Shown here: one piece after another, positions 1 to 5,920 of the stretch
Position numbering within the stretch: position 1 is the stretch's first letter
Layout of the letters: every line of letters starts with the position of its first letter
From: Thermoflexus sp.
Lineage (GTDB): Bacteria > Chloroflexota > Anaerolineae > Thermoflexales > Thermoflexaceae
Assembly: GCA_017743605.1 (NCBI GenBank)
Contig: JAGHYO010000120.1
Location: 1-6,846, forward strand
Length of the DNA stretch: 6,846 nucleotides
Direction: 5' to 3'
Translations under genes and position numbers: made by a program
The notes under the pieces: model-generated
What the model was told of the DNA's origin: nothing
What the model saw: only the letters and a program-made list of their open reading frames with translations
Databases searched by the model: none

Positions 1-1284
1 GGGGAGGGCGAGGCGGAGCGCTGTCGCCTGACGTAGGGTCAGCCAGACCGGGCCGCCGCGCCGAACCGAGATCTCGCGAGGATCGCCATGGAGGGTGAGG
101 TCCTCCCGGGGCGCCCAGCCCCGTTGCCCCTGATCCGGCAGGAGCAGGTCCACCCAGCGGCCGTCCTCCGTCTGCTCGACCGCGAGAGCGGTCTGTCCAG
201 GGGGGAGCGCCCGCCCCAGCGGCTCCCCTTTCGGCCGATCGCGAAGCGGCGTCTCCACTCGGAGGGTGACGCGCGGATATCGCCGGAGCCCCGCATCCCA
301 CCGGAGGCGGGCTGTGAGCGCGCGGTCCAGATCGCGTAGCAATCTCTCCTTGCCCGCTACGAACCACGGATCGACGCGCTGCCCGCGGTAGAGGGCCAGG
401 CAGCGGATCGGAGGATGAGCCGGATCTGCATTCCAACGCTGGATCTCCCCGTAGGCTTCGGAGATCCATCCCGCGTCGGCGTCAGGCCAGGGGATGGGCC
501 GGCTGCCCCGATCCCCCATGGAGGCCTCCGTGGCGAAGAGAGGGAGATGGCGCAGGTGAGGCGGGGTCGCCTCGATGAAGTCCCGATAAGCGCGGAAGCC
601 CCATCGCCGGACCTCATAGGGCGGCGGGCAGCGCAGGTCCTCGGTGAGGGCGTGAGGGTCCGCGCTCTGGCTGGCGACGTGGAGCACGATCCCGTCCAGG
701 TCCTCCCCTAGGGCAGTGATCAGGTCATGGAAGTAGACGATCCAGTCCCCGGTGGGGTTGCCAGGGTAGCAGAGGATGGCGGTGAAGGGGGTCACCACGG
801 CCAGGATCACCCAGTCGTCCTCACGCCCAGGCGAGTTGCGGATCTGCTCCTGGCGGAGCCGGAAGCCGCAGGCGTAGCGCTCCGGCGTGATCCACTCCGC
901 GGCCTCACGGACGGCGCGGCGGGGGTCGATGCGGGCACCGGGCTGCTGCGGGGGGCGATTGAGCTCGTTCCCGATGATCCAAATGTGCGTCCCCGGCGAG
1001 GCGGCGACGAAGCGGGCGCAGCGCCGGGCAAAGGCCTCGTGGCGTTCGGAGAGAGGGAGGGTGCCGTTCGGATAGCGGCCGTGATGGAGGACCACGATCA
1101 CCCCAAAGCCGGCGTCCGCCCATTCCCGGTAGATCGATCCGCGGCCGCTAAGATCCTCAGGGTCGGCCTCGACGGTCTCCTCGAAGGCCACCCGGCCGGT
1201 CACGCCCGCGGCGCAGAACTGCTCCCGCCACGGGCCTGGGTTGTGGATGCCGTAAAGATAGACCGGCAGGTTCCGCTCTGCCAT
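1..1284 (-). CDS. Glycoside hydrolase-like (clan GH-A type fold) protein with C-terminal SH3b-like domain, partial
   Basis: The frame is open for 428 codons from ATG at 1284 to the window edge with no stop, so the C-terminus lies outside. The start has a strong ribosome binding site: GGGAGG followed by six bases before ATG (minus strand). The first 330 or so residues look like a TIM-barrel glycosidase. IWIIGNELN places Glu107 after an Asn, as in the acid/base position of clan GH-A enzymes. LFATEAS places Glu253 at the end of a later strand, as for the nucleophile. YPGNPTGDW (173-181) and a conserved-looking ALYRG segment (297-301) fit the same fold. Residues about 339-399 (RVETPLRDRP through GWAPREDLTL) look like a bacterial SH3 domain, which often binds cell-wall or sugar polymers. 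No signal peptide is visible, so it may be cytosolic or exported by a non-classical route. The substrate cannot be told. Catalytic competence is inferred from two Glu positions only. Confidence 0.85.
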   Translation of the reverse strand, partial: MAERNLPVYLYGIHNPGPWREQFCAAGVTGRVAFEETVEADPEDLSGRGSIYREWADAGFGVIVVLHHGRYPNGTLPLSERHEAFARRCARFVAASPGTHIWIIGNELNRPPQQPGARIDPRRAVREAAEWITPERYACGFRLRQEQIRNSPGREDDWVILAVVTPFTAILCYPGNPTGDWIVYFHDLITALGEDLDGIVLHVASQSADPHALTEDLRCPPPYEVRRWGFRAYRDFIEATPPHLRHLPLFATEASMGDRGSRPIPWPDADAGWISEAYGEIQRWNADPAHPPIRCLALYRGQRVDPWFVAGKERLLRDLDRALTARLRWDAGLRRYPRVTLRVETPLRDRPKGEPLGRALPPGQTALAVEQTEDGRWVDLLLPDQGQRGWAPREDLTLHGDPREISVRRGGPVWLTLRQATALRLALP

Positions 1285-1484
1285 GGCAGCCTCCCTTCTT
1301 CTTCTGGATTTACATCCGCTCGGGCCTTCCGGCAAGGGGGAGGCGGGGAGATTGGGTAAGGCAACTGCAAGCAATTGTCTGATCGCCTTGTGGCTGCAAT
1401 CGACCATCCTGCCTGGAAAACGGGAAAGCTGTGGGGAGGAAACCGCTCGCCCTATCCGCTGTCCTGGAGTCCCTGCATTCGCGT

Positions 1485-1503
1485 TAAGCCCTCGCGGGCC
1501 TTA
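1485..1503 (-). terminator. Possible recF-distal hairpin terminator
   Basis: TAAG at 1485-1488 pairs with CTTA at 1500-1503 and CCC pairs with GGG around a TCGC loop, with one bulged C. On the minus strand the stem ends in a short CUUAA run rather than a real U-tract. It lies about 46 bases after the recF stop codon and could terminate or attenuate recF transcription. The weak U-tract keeps confidence low. Confidence 0.35.
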
Positions 1504-1517
1504 TCTCTGCACTAGGG

Positions 1518-1534
1518 GCGCAGCGTCGCTGCGC
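1518..1534. repeat. Perfect GC-rich inverted repeat just after recF
   Basis: GCGCAGCG and CGCTGCGC are exact reverse complements around a single central T at 1526. The hairpin starts 15 bases past the recF stop and has no U-tract on either side, so it is not a classical intrinsic terminator. It is preceded on the plus strand by TAGGG, which resembles the TAGGA leading into the REP-like motif at the right end of the window. It could be a transcript-end stabiliser or a dispersed repeat. Confidence 0.5.
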
Positions 1535-1548
1535 TCTTGAACCCGGCT

Positions 1549-2790
1549 TTAGCTCAATGATGAAGGGGCACAATCCCCGATGCCCGACGGATCTAGATCT
1601 TCCTGAAGGAAACCGGCCTGCACGCGGAAGCATCGGACCCGCTTCCGGAAATCGGGCGCGAAGAGCATGGGATCGGTGGTGGTGAGGATGGCCTGTTCCA
1701 CATCCTCCAGGGCCCGGAGCAGATAGCGACGGCGTTCCTCGTCGAGCTCCGCCATCACCTCGTCCAGCAGCAGGAGGGGGCTTTCACGGAACGTGGAGGC
1801 CAGCCAGCGGGCCGCGGCGAGCTTGAAGGCAAGGATAGCGGTCCGCTGTTGTCCCCGGGAGCCGTAAAGGCCGACGTTCACCCCATCCACGATGAAGCGC
1901 AGATCGTCCCGGTGGGGACCGACCCGGGTGCTCCCCCGCCGAATATCCACGGCGCGTTCCCGGAGCAGTGCCTTTCGGAAGATCTCAGCCAGCTCGGCCT
2001 CAGGCAACCCTTGGCCCCACAGGAGAGCGTCCAGGGCCATCTGTCCGTCGACCTGGGTGGGGTCCAGGCCGGGGATGTAACGCATCATCAGGGGCTCCCC
2101 GCCGCTGAGGGTCCGATGGATCTCCTCAGCGTGGCCGGCGATGGCGTGCAGGGCGCGCGCCCGGTGGCCGATCAGCGGCGCCCCATGGCGGGCCACTGAC
2201 TCGTCCCATAGGTCCAGCTGGCCGGGATCCCCGCCTTCCTCCTGAAGGCGGCGGAGCAGGGCGTTGCGCTGGGCGAGGGCCCGCTGGTAAGCGGCCAGGT
2301 CCCGGGCGAAGGCCGGGGAAGTCTGGGCGATGAGCAGATCCATCAGCCGCCGCCGTTCGGCAGGGGGTCCGCTCACCACCTCCACGTCCTGAGGGGTGAA
2401 CACCACCACGGCTGCATGTCCGAAGAGGTCCATAGCCCGATGGGGGACGCCGTTGATCCGCACCTGTTTGCGGAGGGAAGTGGTCTCCGGGGAGGGGGTT
2501 CCCCCTTCGGCGACCAGAGCGATCTCCAGGCGCACTGGGCCGTCCCTGCGCACGAACTCGGCGATCACCCGAGCGAAGGGCATGGGATCCCGCCAGGCGG
2601 TCCAGTGGATGAGCTCCCGGTCGCTGCCGGTGCGGAAGGAGTGGCCGATGGCGGCGTAGGCGATGGCCTCGAGAAGGTTGGTCTTCCCCTGGGCGTTCCC
2701 CCCGTAGACCATGATCACCCCTGGCTCCAGGCGCCACTCGAGCCGCGCGTAGTTTCGGAACTGGGTCAGGCTGAGAGAGCGTAGCCACAT
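1549..2790 (-). CDS. recF: DNA replication/repair protein RecF
   Basis: The 413-residue product is an SMC/ABC-type ATPase that binds DNA at single-strand/double-strand junctions and helps RecO and RecR load RecA at gaps. The N-terminus MWLRSLSLTQFRNY is the family's characteristic opening. Walker A is GGNAQGKTN (30-38, Lys36). GPHRDD follows at 291-296, the ABC signature region SRGQQR lies at 311-316, and Walker B LLLLDEVMAELD (339-350) has Asp343 and Glu344. Length and motif order fit a complete RecF. The open frame continues upstream of this ATG to 3132, but that part would run through the divergent promoter and permease start and has no RecF homology. The chosen ATG has only GAGGG directly abutting it, so initiation may be inefficient or leader-dependent. 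No dnaA, dnaN or gyrB is adjacent, unlike the common replication-origin cluster. Confidence 0.96.
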   Translation of the reverse strand: MWLRSLSLTQFRNYARLEWRLEPGVIMVYGGNAQGKTNLLEAIAYAAIGHSFRTGSDRELIHWTAWRDPMPFARVIAEFVRRDGPVRLEIALVAEGGTPSPETTSLRKQVRINGVPHRAMDLFGHAAVVVFTPQDVEVVSGPPAERRRLMDLLIAQTSPAFARDLAAYQRALAQRNALLRRLQEEGGDPGQLDLWDESVARHGAPLIGHRARALHAIAGHAEEIHRTLSGGEPLMMRYIPGLDPTQVDGQMALDALLWGQGLPEAELAEIFRKALLRERAVDIRRGSTRVGPHRDDLRFIVDGVNVGLYGSRGQQRTAILAFKLAAARWLASTFRESPLLLLDEVMAELDEERRRYLLRALEDVEQAILTTTDPMLFAPDFRKRVRCFRVQAGFLQEDLDPSGIGDCAPSSLS

Positions 2791-2907
2791 CCCTCGGGCT
2801 CGTGTTTGGGATCTCCGCAAGGCCCTTTGGTTTTCCGGGCGGGGCGATCGCTTTCGGCTCCCGGACGATGGGACAACCGGGAACAGGTGCCCTACCGCAT
2901 TCAAGGA

Positions 2908-2913
2908 TATAAT
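2908..2913 (+). promoter_or_regulatory. -10 box of the permease operon promoter
   Basis: TATAAT is a perfect sigma-70-type -10 hexamer, 77 bases upstream of the permease ATG. The hexamers 16-18 bases upstream (around 2884-2891, AGGTGC and neighbours) do not resemble TTGACA, so the promoter would be weak or activator-dependent. A transcription start near 2920 is expected. On the opposite strand TATGAT (2917-2912) overlaps it and could be the recF -10; it also lacks a good -35. Confidence 0.55.
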
Positions 2914-2920
2914 CATAGTC

Positions 2921-2935
2921 GATCCGCGACGGATC
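2921..2935. promoter_or_regulatory. Inverted repeat at the predicted start point, candidate operator
   Basis: GATCCG (2921-2926) and CGGATC (2930-2935) are exact inverted copies around CGA. The repeat begins about eight bases after the TATAAT box, so a protein bound here would cover the transcription start. Sugar-transport operons are often controlled by LacI-type repressors at such sites. That role is inferred, and no regulator gene is in the window. Confidence 0.35.
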
Positions 2936-2989
2936 CGGTTCCGGGAAAGGGAATCGTCCGGGCTCTCTGAAAGGTCAGGAGGTAAAGGG

Positions 2990-4012
2990 ATGGCGCGTGA
3001 GGAAAGGGACCCGGCCCATGGGGCGGAGGTTTCTCGGCCGGCGAAGCGTGCCGCGCCGGTTCCTCGACGGCGGGATCGGGCGCGGGAGCTCCGGCATCGG
3101 ATCGAGGCTGGGCTGCCGGTCCTGCTGATCACCCCCTCGGTCCTGGCGGTGGGGATCTTCGTTTACGGGTTTATCAGCTGGACGGTCTACGTGTCGATGA
3201 CCCGCTGGAACGATGTGCTGCCGGATTACACCTTCGTGGGCCTCCGCAATTACGTTGGCCTGTTCCAGATCCCCCGTTTCCAGGCGGACCTCCGCAACAC
3301 AGTGGTCTTCACAGTCCTTTTCCTGCTGGGGGCGGTCCTGCTGGGCTTCTTCGCGGCGCTCCTTCTGGATCAGCGGGTGAAAGGCGAGGCGTTCTTCCGC
3401 AGCGTTTTCCTGTTCCCCATGGCCATCTCCTTCATCGTGACCGGGATCGCCTGGCAGTGGCTGTTCAACCCGCAGACGGGGATCAACCTCCTGCTTCAGC
3501 AGGCGGGATACGCTGGGCCGCTCCCTCGCTGGTTCACGGATCCGACGATCATGTTCGGCGTGAAGGTGGGCGCCATCCAGGCAGGGATCCCCGTGGCCCT
3601 GATCCCGGTGGTGATCGCGGCCACCTGGCAGCTCTCCGGGTTCACCATGGCGATGTATCTGGCTGGCCTGCGGGGGATCCCGGAGGAGCTGCGGGAGGCG
3701 GCCCGGGTGGATGGGGCGAGCGAGTGGCAGGTCTACCGGCATGTGGTGTTGCCGCTGTTGCGGCCGGTGACCCTGGGCGCTCTGATCATGCTGGGGCACG
3801 TCTCCCTCAAGATCTTCGATCTCACGGTGGCCATGACCGGCAGCGGCCCGGGCTTCGCCACGGACATGCCTGCGTATTTCATGTTCGAGACCACCTTCCG
3901 GGGGAACCAGTTCGCCCGGGGGGCGGCCATCGCCATGCTGATGCTGATCATGGTGGCGGCCCTGATCATCCCGTATCTGCGCTACAGCCTGAGCCGGGAG
4001 GCCGAGCCATGA
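2990..4012 (+). CDS. Carbohydrate ABC transporter permease, MalF-type (CUT1)
   Basis: This 340-residue inner-membrane subunit forms half of a sugar-import channel. The start is fixed by AGGAGG (2977-2982) seven bases before ATG. An Arg-rich cytoplasmic N-tail (1-40) precedes about six membrane segments, at roughly 43-68, 104-127, 136-158, 197-227, 260-283 and 309-331. The EAA loop that docks on the ATPase is clear: REAARVDGASEWQVYRHVVLPLL, with Glu236-Ala-Ala and Gly242. MTGSGPGFATDMPAYFMFETTF (282-303) recalls glucose/mannose-type permeases, so a monosaccharide is a reasonable but unproven substrate. The downstream permease overlaps by four bases. No solute-binding protein or ATPase gene lies next to it, so those partners must be encoded elsewhere. 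Confidence 0.93.
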   Translation: MAREERDPAHGAEVSRPAKRAAPVPRRRDRARELRHRIEAGLPVLLITPSVLAVGIFVYGFISWTVYVSMTRWNDVLPDYTFVGLRNYVGLFQIPRFQADLRNTVVFTVLFLLGAVLLGFFAALLLDQRVKGEAFFRSVFLFPMAISFIVTGIAWQWLFNPQTGINLLLQQAGYAGPLPRWFTDPTIMFGVKVGAIQAGIPVALIPVVIAATWQLSGFTMAMYLAGLRGIPEELREAARVDGASEWQVYRHVVLPLLRPVTLGALIMLGHVSLKIFDLTVAMTGSGPGFATDMPAYFMFETTFRGNQFARGAAIAMLMLIMVAALIIPYLRYSLSREAEP

Positions 4013-4824
4013 AGGCTGTGCGCGTCCTGATCTACTTGGCCCTGATCGGCCTCACGGTGTTCTACCTGCTGCCGGTCTATGTGCTGTTCCTCACCGGCCT
4101 GAAGAGCTTTGCCGAGGCCGACCTTCTCCGGATGTGGAACTGGCCGACGCAGCCCTCCCTGGCGAGCTTTGCCAAGGCCTGGGAGAAGCTCGCGCCCAAC
4201 TTCATGAACAGCGTCTACCTGGTGATCCCCGCCACGCTGATCTCCTCCCTGATCGGATCCGTCAACGGCTACATCCTCTCCAAATGGCGCTTCCGGGGAT
4301 CAGAGGTCCTGTTCTCGGCCATCCTCTTCGGGATTTTCATCCCTTATCAGAGCATCCTGATCCCTCTGGTGAATTTCCTGCAATCCGTCGGCCTTTACGG
4401 CAGCATCCCGGGCCTCGTCCTGGTCCATGTGGTGTATGGCATCCCTATCACTTCCTTGATCTTCCGCAACTATTACGCTTCGATCCCGGTGGAGCTGGTG
4501 GAGGCGGCCAAGATCGACGGAGCCTCTCTGTTCGGGATCTACCGCTGGGTGATACTCCCCCTCTCTCAGCCGGGTTTCGCGGTAGTGGCTATCTGGCAGT
4601 TCACGCAGATCTGGAACGACTTCCTGTTCGCGGTGACGGTGACGAACAAGCCGGCCCAGCAGCCCATCACGGTCGCCCTGCAGAACCTGGCGGGCAGCCA
4701 GATCATCGAGTGGAACGTCCAGATGGCGGGGGCGTTGCTGGCGGCGCTGCCTACGCTGCTCGTTTACGTTTTCCTGGGCCGCTTCTTCTTGCGGGGTCTG
4801 CTGGCCGGGGCGCTGAAGGGATGA
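4009..4824 (+). CDS. Carbohydrate ABC transporter permease, MalG-type (CUT1)
   Basis: This 271-residue second permease is the partner of the upstream one. Its ATG shares the ATGA with the upstream TGA stop, which implies translational coupling and equal expression. It has a short N-terminus with the first membrane span at about 7-29, further spans at about 68-90, 98-121, 133-152, 187-208 and 238-260, and the EAA loop EAAKIDGASLFGIYRWVILPL with Glu165-Ala-Ala and Gly171. The C-terminus GALKG is typical of MalG-like subunits. The same reading frame is open upstream to 3457, but that part overlaps the first permease out of frame and is not coding. Third positions are about 90% G/C in the first 45 codons by hand count, the normal style of this genome. 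The substrate is probably a sugar, of unknown identity. Confidence 0.94.
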   Translation: MKAVRVLIYLALIGLTVFYLLPVYVLFLTGLKSFAEADLLRMWNWPTQPSLASFAKAWEKLAPNFMNSVYLVIPATLISSLIGSVNGYILSKWRFRGSEVLFSAILFGIFIPYQSILIPLVNFLQSVGLYGSIPGLVLVHVVYGIPITSLIFRNYYASIPVELVEAAKIDGASLFGIYRWVILPLSQPGFAVVAIWQFTQIWNDFLFAVTVTNKPAQQPITVALQNLAGSQIIEWNVQMAGALLAALPTLLVYVFLGRFFLRGLLAGALKG

Positions 4825-4844
4825 ACCGGACGGACGCTCTTTAC

Positions 4845-4872
4845 AAAAAACCCCGGCAGGAGGGCCGGGGTT
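4845..4872 (-). terminator. Intrinsic terminator of the tRNA-Leu transcript
   Basis: Read on the minus strand, AACCCCGGC pairs with GCCGGGGTT around a six-base CCTCCT loop, and the stem runs into a T-tract (TTTTTT in total). It begins eight bases after the tRNA 3' end. It sits in the 55-bp gap between the convergent permease gene and the tRNA. On the plus strand the stem is followed by only two Ts, so it should be mainly a minus-strand terminator. Confidence 0.9.
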
Positions 4873-4879
4873 GGGGCAG

Positions 4880-4964
4880 TGCCCGGGGCGGGATTTGAAC
4901 CCGCACGGCCATAAGGGCCAGCGCCCCCTCAAGACGCCGCGTCTGCCTGTTCCGCCACCCGGGC
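4880..4964 (-). tRNA. tRNA-Leu (anticodon GAG)
   Basis: The minus strand folds as a class II tRNA. The acceptor is GCCCGGG with CCCGGGC and discriminator A. The D-stem is GCG/CGC with a GG-containing loop. The anticodon stem GCGTC/GGCGC carries the loop TTGAGGG, giving anticodon GAG for CUC and CUU. A long variable arm (GGCC TTAT-type loop GGCC) marks Leu rather than a class I tRNA. The T arm is GCGGG-TTCAAAT-CCCGC. CCA is not encoded, so it is added after transcription. The gene stands alone with its own promoter and terminator. Confidence 0.96.
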
Positions 4965-4977
4965 AGGACCACAGTAA

Positions 4978-5007
4978 ATTATAATAGGGCGACGGATGAT
5001 TCGACAA
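4978..5007 (-). promoter_or_regulatory. Promoter of tRNA-Leu
   Basis: On the minus strand there is a perfect TATAAT at 4983-4978 and a TTGTCG at 5007-5002, four of six matches to the -35 consensus, with an 18-base spacer. The expected start point is near 4971, leaving a leader of only about seven bases before the tRNA. A strong constitutive promoter is typical for a tRNA gene. Confidence 0.8.
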
Positions 5008-5180
5008 GGCCATGGGATCCCCTATCACCTGGCTTTCCGATGGGATTTACGGGTCATCCCGACGTGAAGCAGCCGCCAGAGCGAATCCCCCCAACCAAAC
5101 CTTGCGGGCAGCAGGCGTAGGCTGACCCTGCATCCTCGGCGGGCGAGCCCCGAAGAGCAGAAAGCGATCATCTCGCTGGA

Positions 5181-5204
5181 GGAGACAGGTCACGTCCTGT
5201 CTCC
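5181..5204. repeat. Perfect 9-bp inverted repeat (hairpin)
   Basis: GGAGACAGG (5181-5189) and CCTGTCTCC (5196-5204) are exact reverse complements around TCACGT. CTG before and CAG after could extend the stem past a two-base bulge. On the minus strand it covers the stop codon of the small doubtful ORF ending at 5190. It has no U-tract on either side. It could be a dyad operator, an RNA hairpin or a mobile-element remnant; the sequence does not decide. Confidence 0.55.
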
Positions 5205-5321
5205 CAGGGCCCCCTCCACCTGCACCGCGAAGCCCTCCGGGAGCCCGGATGAGGCTGTCTCCCCCTTCCCCCATTTGCCCCGCAAGACGTAGGCGACTCG
5301 CTGCGGCGTATAAACCTCCAT
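5190..5321 (-). CDS. Doubtful small ORF, 43 codons, function unknown
   Basis: ATG at 5321 opens a 43-residue frame beginning MEVYTPQRVAYVLRGKWGKG and ending VEGALGDRT. In its favour, the amino acid mix is protein-like (alternating hydrophobic and polar residues) and third positions are about 80% G/C by hand count. Against it, only a weak AGG lies 11 bases upstream, no promoter is visible, the length is near what chance gives, and the stop lies inside a strong hairpin. I do not recognise the family. It may be a remnant of a longer gene. Confidence 0.22.
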   Translation of the reverse strand: MEVYTPQRVAYVLRGKWGKGETASSGLPEGFAVQVEGALGDRT

Positions 5322-5518
5322 TGTCTGCGCCTAGGAGTCTATGATCCGGTGCTCCGGCACTCCGGCCTGTGCCCTGAGGGAGGGAACAGCTCGGCTACGG
5401 ACGCTTGCCGGCGCCTTTGAAGCCCGCCCGATGCCATCGCCCGGCCTCCCCAACGCGCCCGGCCCGATCCGTCATCGGGAAGAGCCCCGCCGACCGGCCC
5501 ATCCCGCGTGAAATCCTT

Positions 5519-5524
5519 TATACT
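5519..5524 (+). promoter_or_regulatory. Possible -10 box for the 112-codon gene
   Basis: TATACT (five of six matches to TATAAT) stands 40 bases upstream of the ATG at 5565. No good -35 hexamer is seen 16-18 bases further upstream. The placement agrees with a short leader that carries the GGAGGT ribosome binding site. Confidence 0.45.
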
Positions 5525-5564
5525 GTGAACGCAGGATCCTCGCTCGCGCAAACGGAGGTAAGCC

Positions 5565-5903
5565 ATGGCGACCCGTCTCCGGATCCGGATCGAAACCCAC
5601 AGTCCAGAGGATGCGGATATTTTTATGGATGAATTCCGCGAGGAGCTCCGGCATGCAAGGAACTGGCAAGTGACAGACCGGCGTAAAACGAAGAGGCCGC
5701 ATATTCGCTGTGGGGCCCCTCGCTCGGATGTTCGGCGCGATGTGCGCCGTATATTGGGGGGCAGAGGGAGAACAAATGTCCTGGATTTTGAGTGCAAGGC
5801 TCGGAAGTCGGAACATACGGCGATCGTGGCAGGACGGTTCATTAATTTTTTGCTCCGCAAGGTCGGGGAAAGGATCCAGCGCATTGTGATTGAAGTTCCA
5901 TAA
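5565..5903 (+). CDS. Small arginine-rich protein of unknown function (112 aa)
   Basis: I do not recognise this protein. GGAGGT five bases before ATG is a strong start signal, and a -10-like box lies upstream, so it is likely expressed. The chain begins with an apparent beta strand (TRLRIRIETHS, 3-13), then an acidic amphipathic helix (PEDADIFMDEFREELRHA, 14-31), then a strand (NWQVTD). A basic middle (about 39-70, with RRDVRRILGGRGR) follows, then a second hydrophobic helix (HTAIVAGRFINFLLRKVG, 84-101) and a final strand RIVIEVP. Arg is about 20% of residues (22 of 112), which could suit nucleic-acid or nucleotide binding. There is no signal peptide and no clear membrane span. GC at third positions is only about 60% by hand count, against about 90% in the second permease, which suggests a recent arrival or weak codon selection. 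The next (broken) gene starts 17 bases downstream. Confidence 0.72.
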   Translation: MATRLRIRIETHSPEDADIFMDEFREELRHARNWQVTDRRKTKRPHIRCGAPRSDVRRDVRRILGGRGRTNVLDFECKARKSEHTAIVAGRFINFLLRKVGERIQRIVIEVP

Positions 5904-5920
5904 GCGCGTAGAGGTCTCCG

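Larger units (their letters stand above)
1285..1548. other. Intergenic region between recF and the glycosidase-like gene
   Basis: No convincing gene is seen on either strand. The recF-proximal end holds two GC-rich hairpins (listed separately). The side near 1285 carries the ribosome binding site of the leftward gene. I could not identify a clear -35/-10 pair for that gene, so it may be read through from recF or use a weak promoter here. No match to conserved cores of RNase P RNA, SRP RNA or tmRNA was recognised by eye. Confidence 0.6.
2791..2989. promoter_or_regulatory. Divergent control region between recF and the sugar permease operon
   Basis: This 199-bp stretch holds the start signals of two divergent units. 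It contains an A+T-rich island in otherwise GC-rich DNA (about 2901-2918) with -10-like boxes on both strands, a perfect inverted repeat and the permease ribosome binding site. No ORF here looks coding. A GCGATCGC octamer at 2844-2851 is present once only. Confidence 0.6.
5008..5564. other. Gene-poor spacer between tRNA-Leu and the 112-codon gene
   Basis: I find no convincing coding gene over about 550 bp. It holds a doubtful 43-codon ORF on the minus strand, a strong hairpin near 5181-5204 and, at the right end, the promoter and ribosome binding site of the next gene. The other open frames here read as low-complexity Arg/Pro/Gly translations, as expected by chance in GC-rich DNA. It may contain remnants of older genes too eroded to name. 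Confidence 0.5.

Noticed and set aside
727..1359. Plus-strand open frame of 210 codons
   Set aside because: It is opposite the glycosidase-like gene, which has the better start signal, recognisable motifs and an uninterrupted 428-codon frame.
2844..2851. GCGATCGC octamer, like the cyanobacterial HIP1 palindrome
   Set aside because: I noticed only this one occurrence by eye, which is within chance in GC-rich DNA. It gives no support for a cyanobacterial origin.
2791..3132. Upstream in-frame extension of RecF by 114 codons
   Set aside because: It would run through the divergent promoter region and the start of the permease on the other strand, has no RecF-like sequence, and reads as Arg/Ser/Pro-rich chance translation. 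The family N-terminus begins at MWLRSLSLTQFRNY.
2975..3799. Long minus-strand open frame opposite the first permease
   Set aside because: It is antisense to a clear MalF-type gene, rich in His, Gln, Arg and Pro, without a ribosome binding site. It is a composition shadow.
4845..4872. The hairpin as a plus-strand terminator of the permease operon
   Set aside because: The stem is followed by only TT and then G-rich sequence on the plus strand, whereas the T-tract is on the minus side. Its clear role is for the tRNA; any effect on the operon would be secondary.
4300..5028. Minus-strand open frame spanning tRNA-Leu and the second permease
   Set aside because: It includes the tRNA, its promoter and its terminator, and is antisense to a clear permease, so it cannot be a sensible protein gene.
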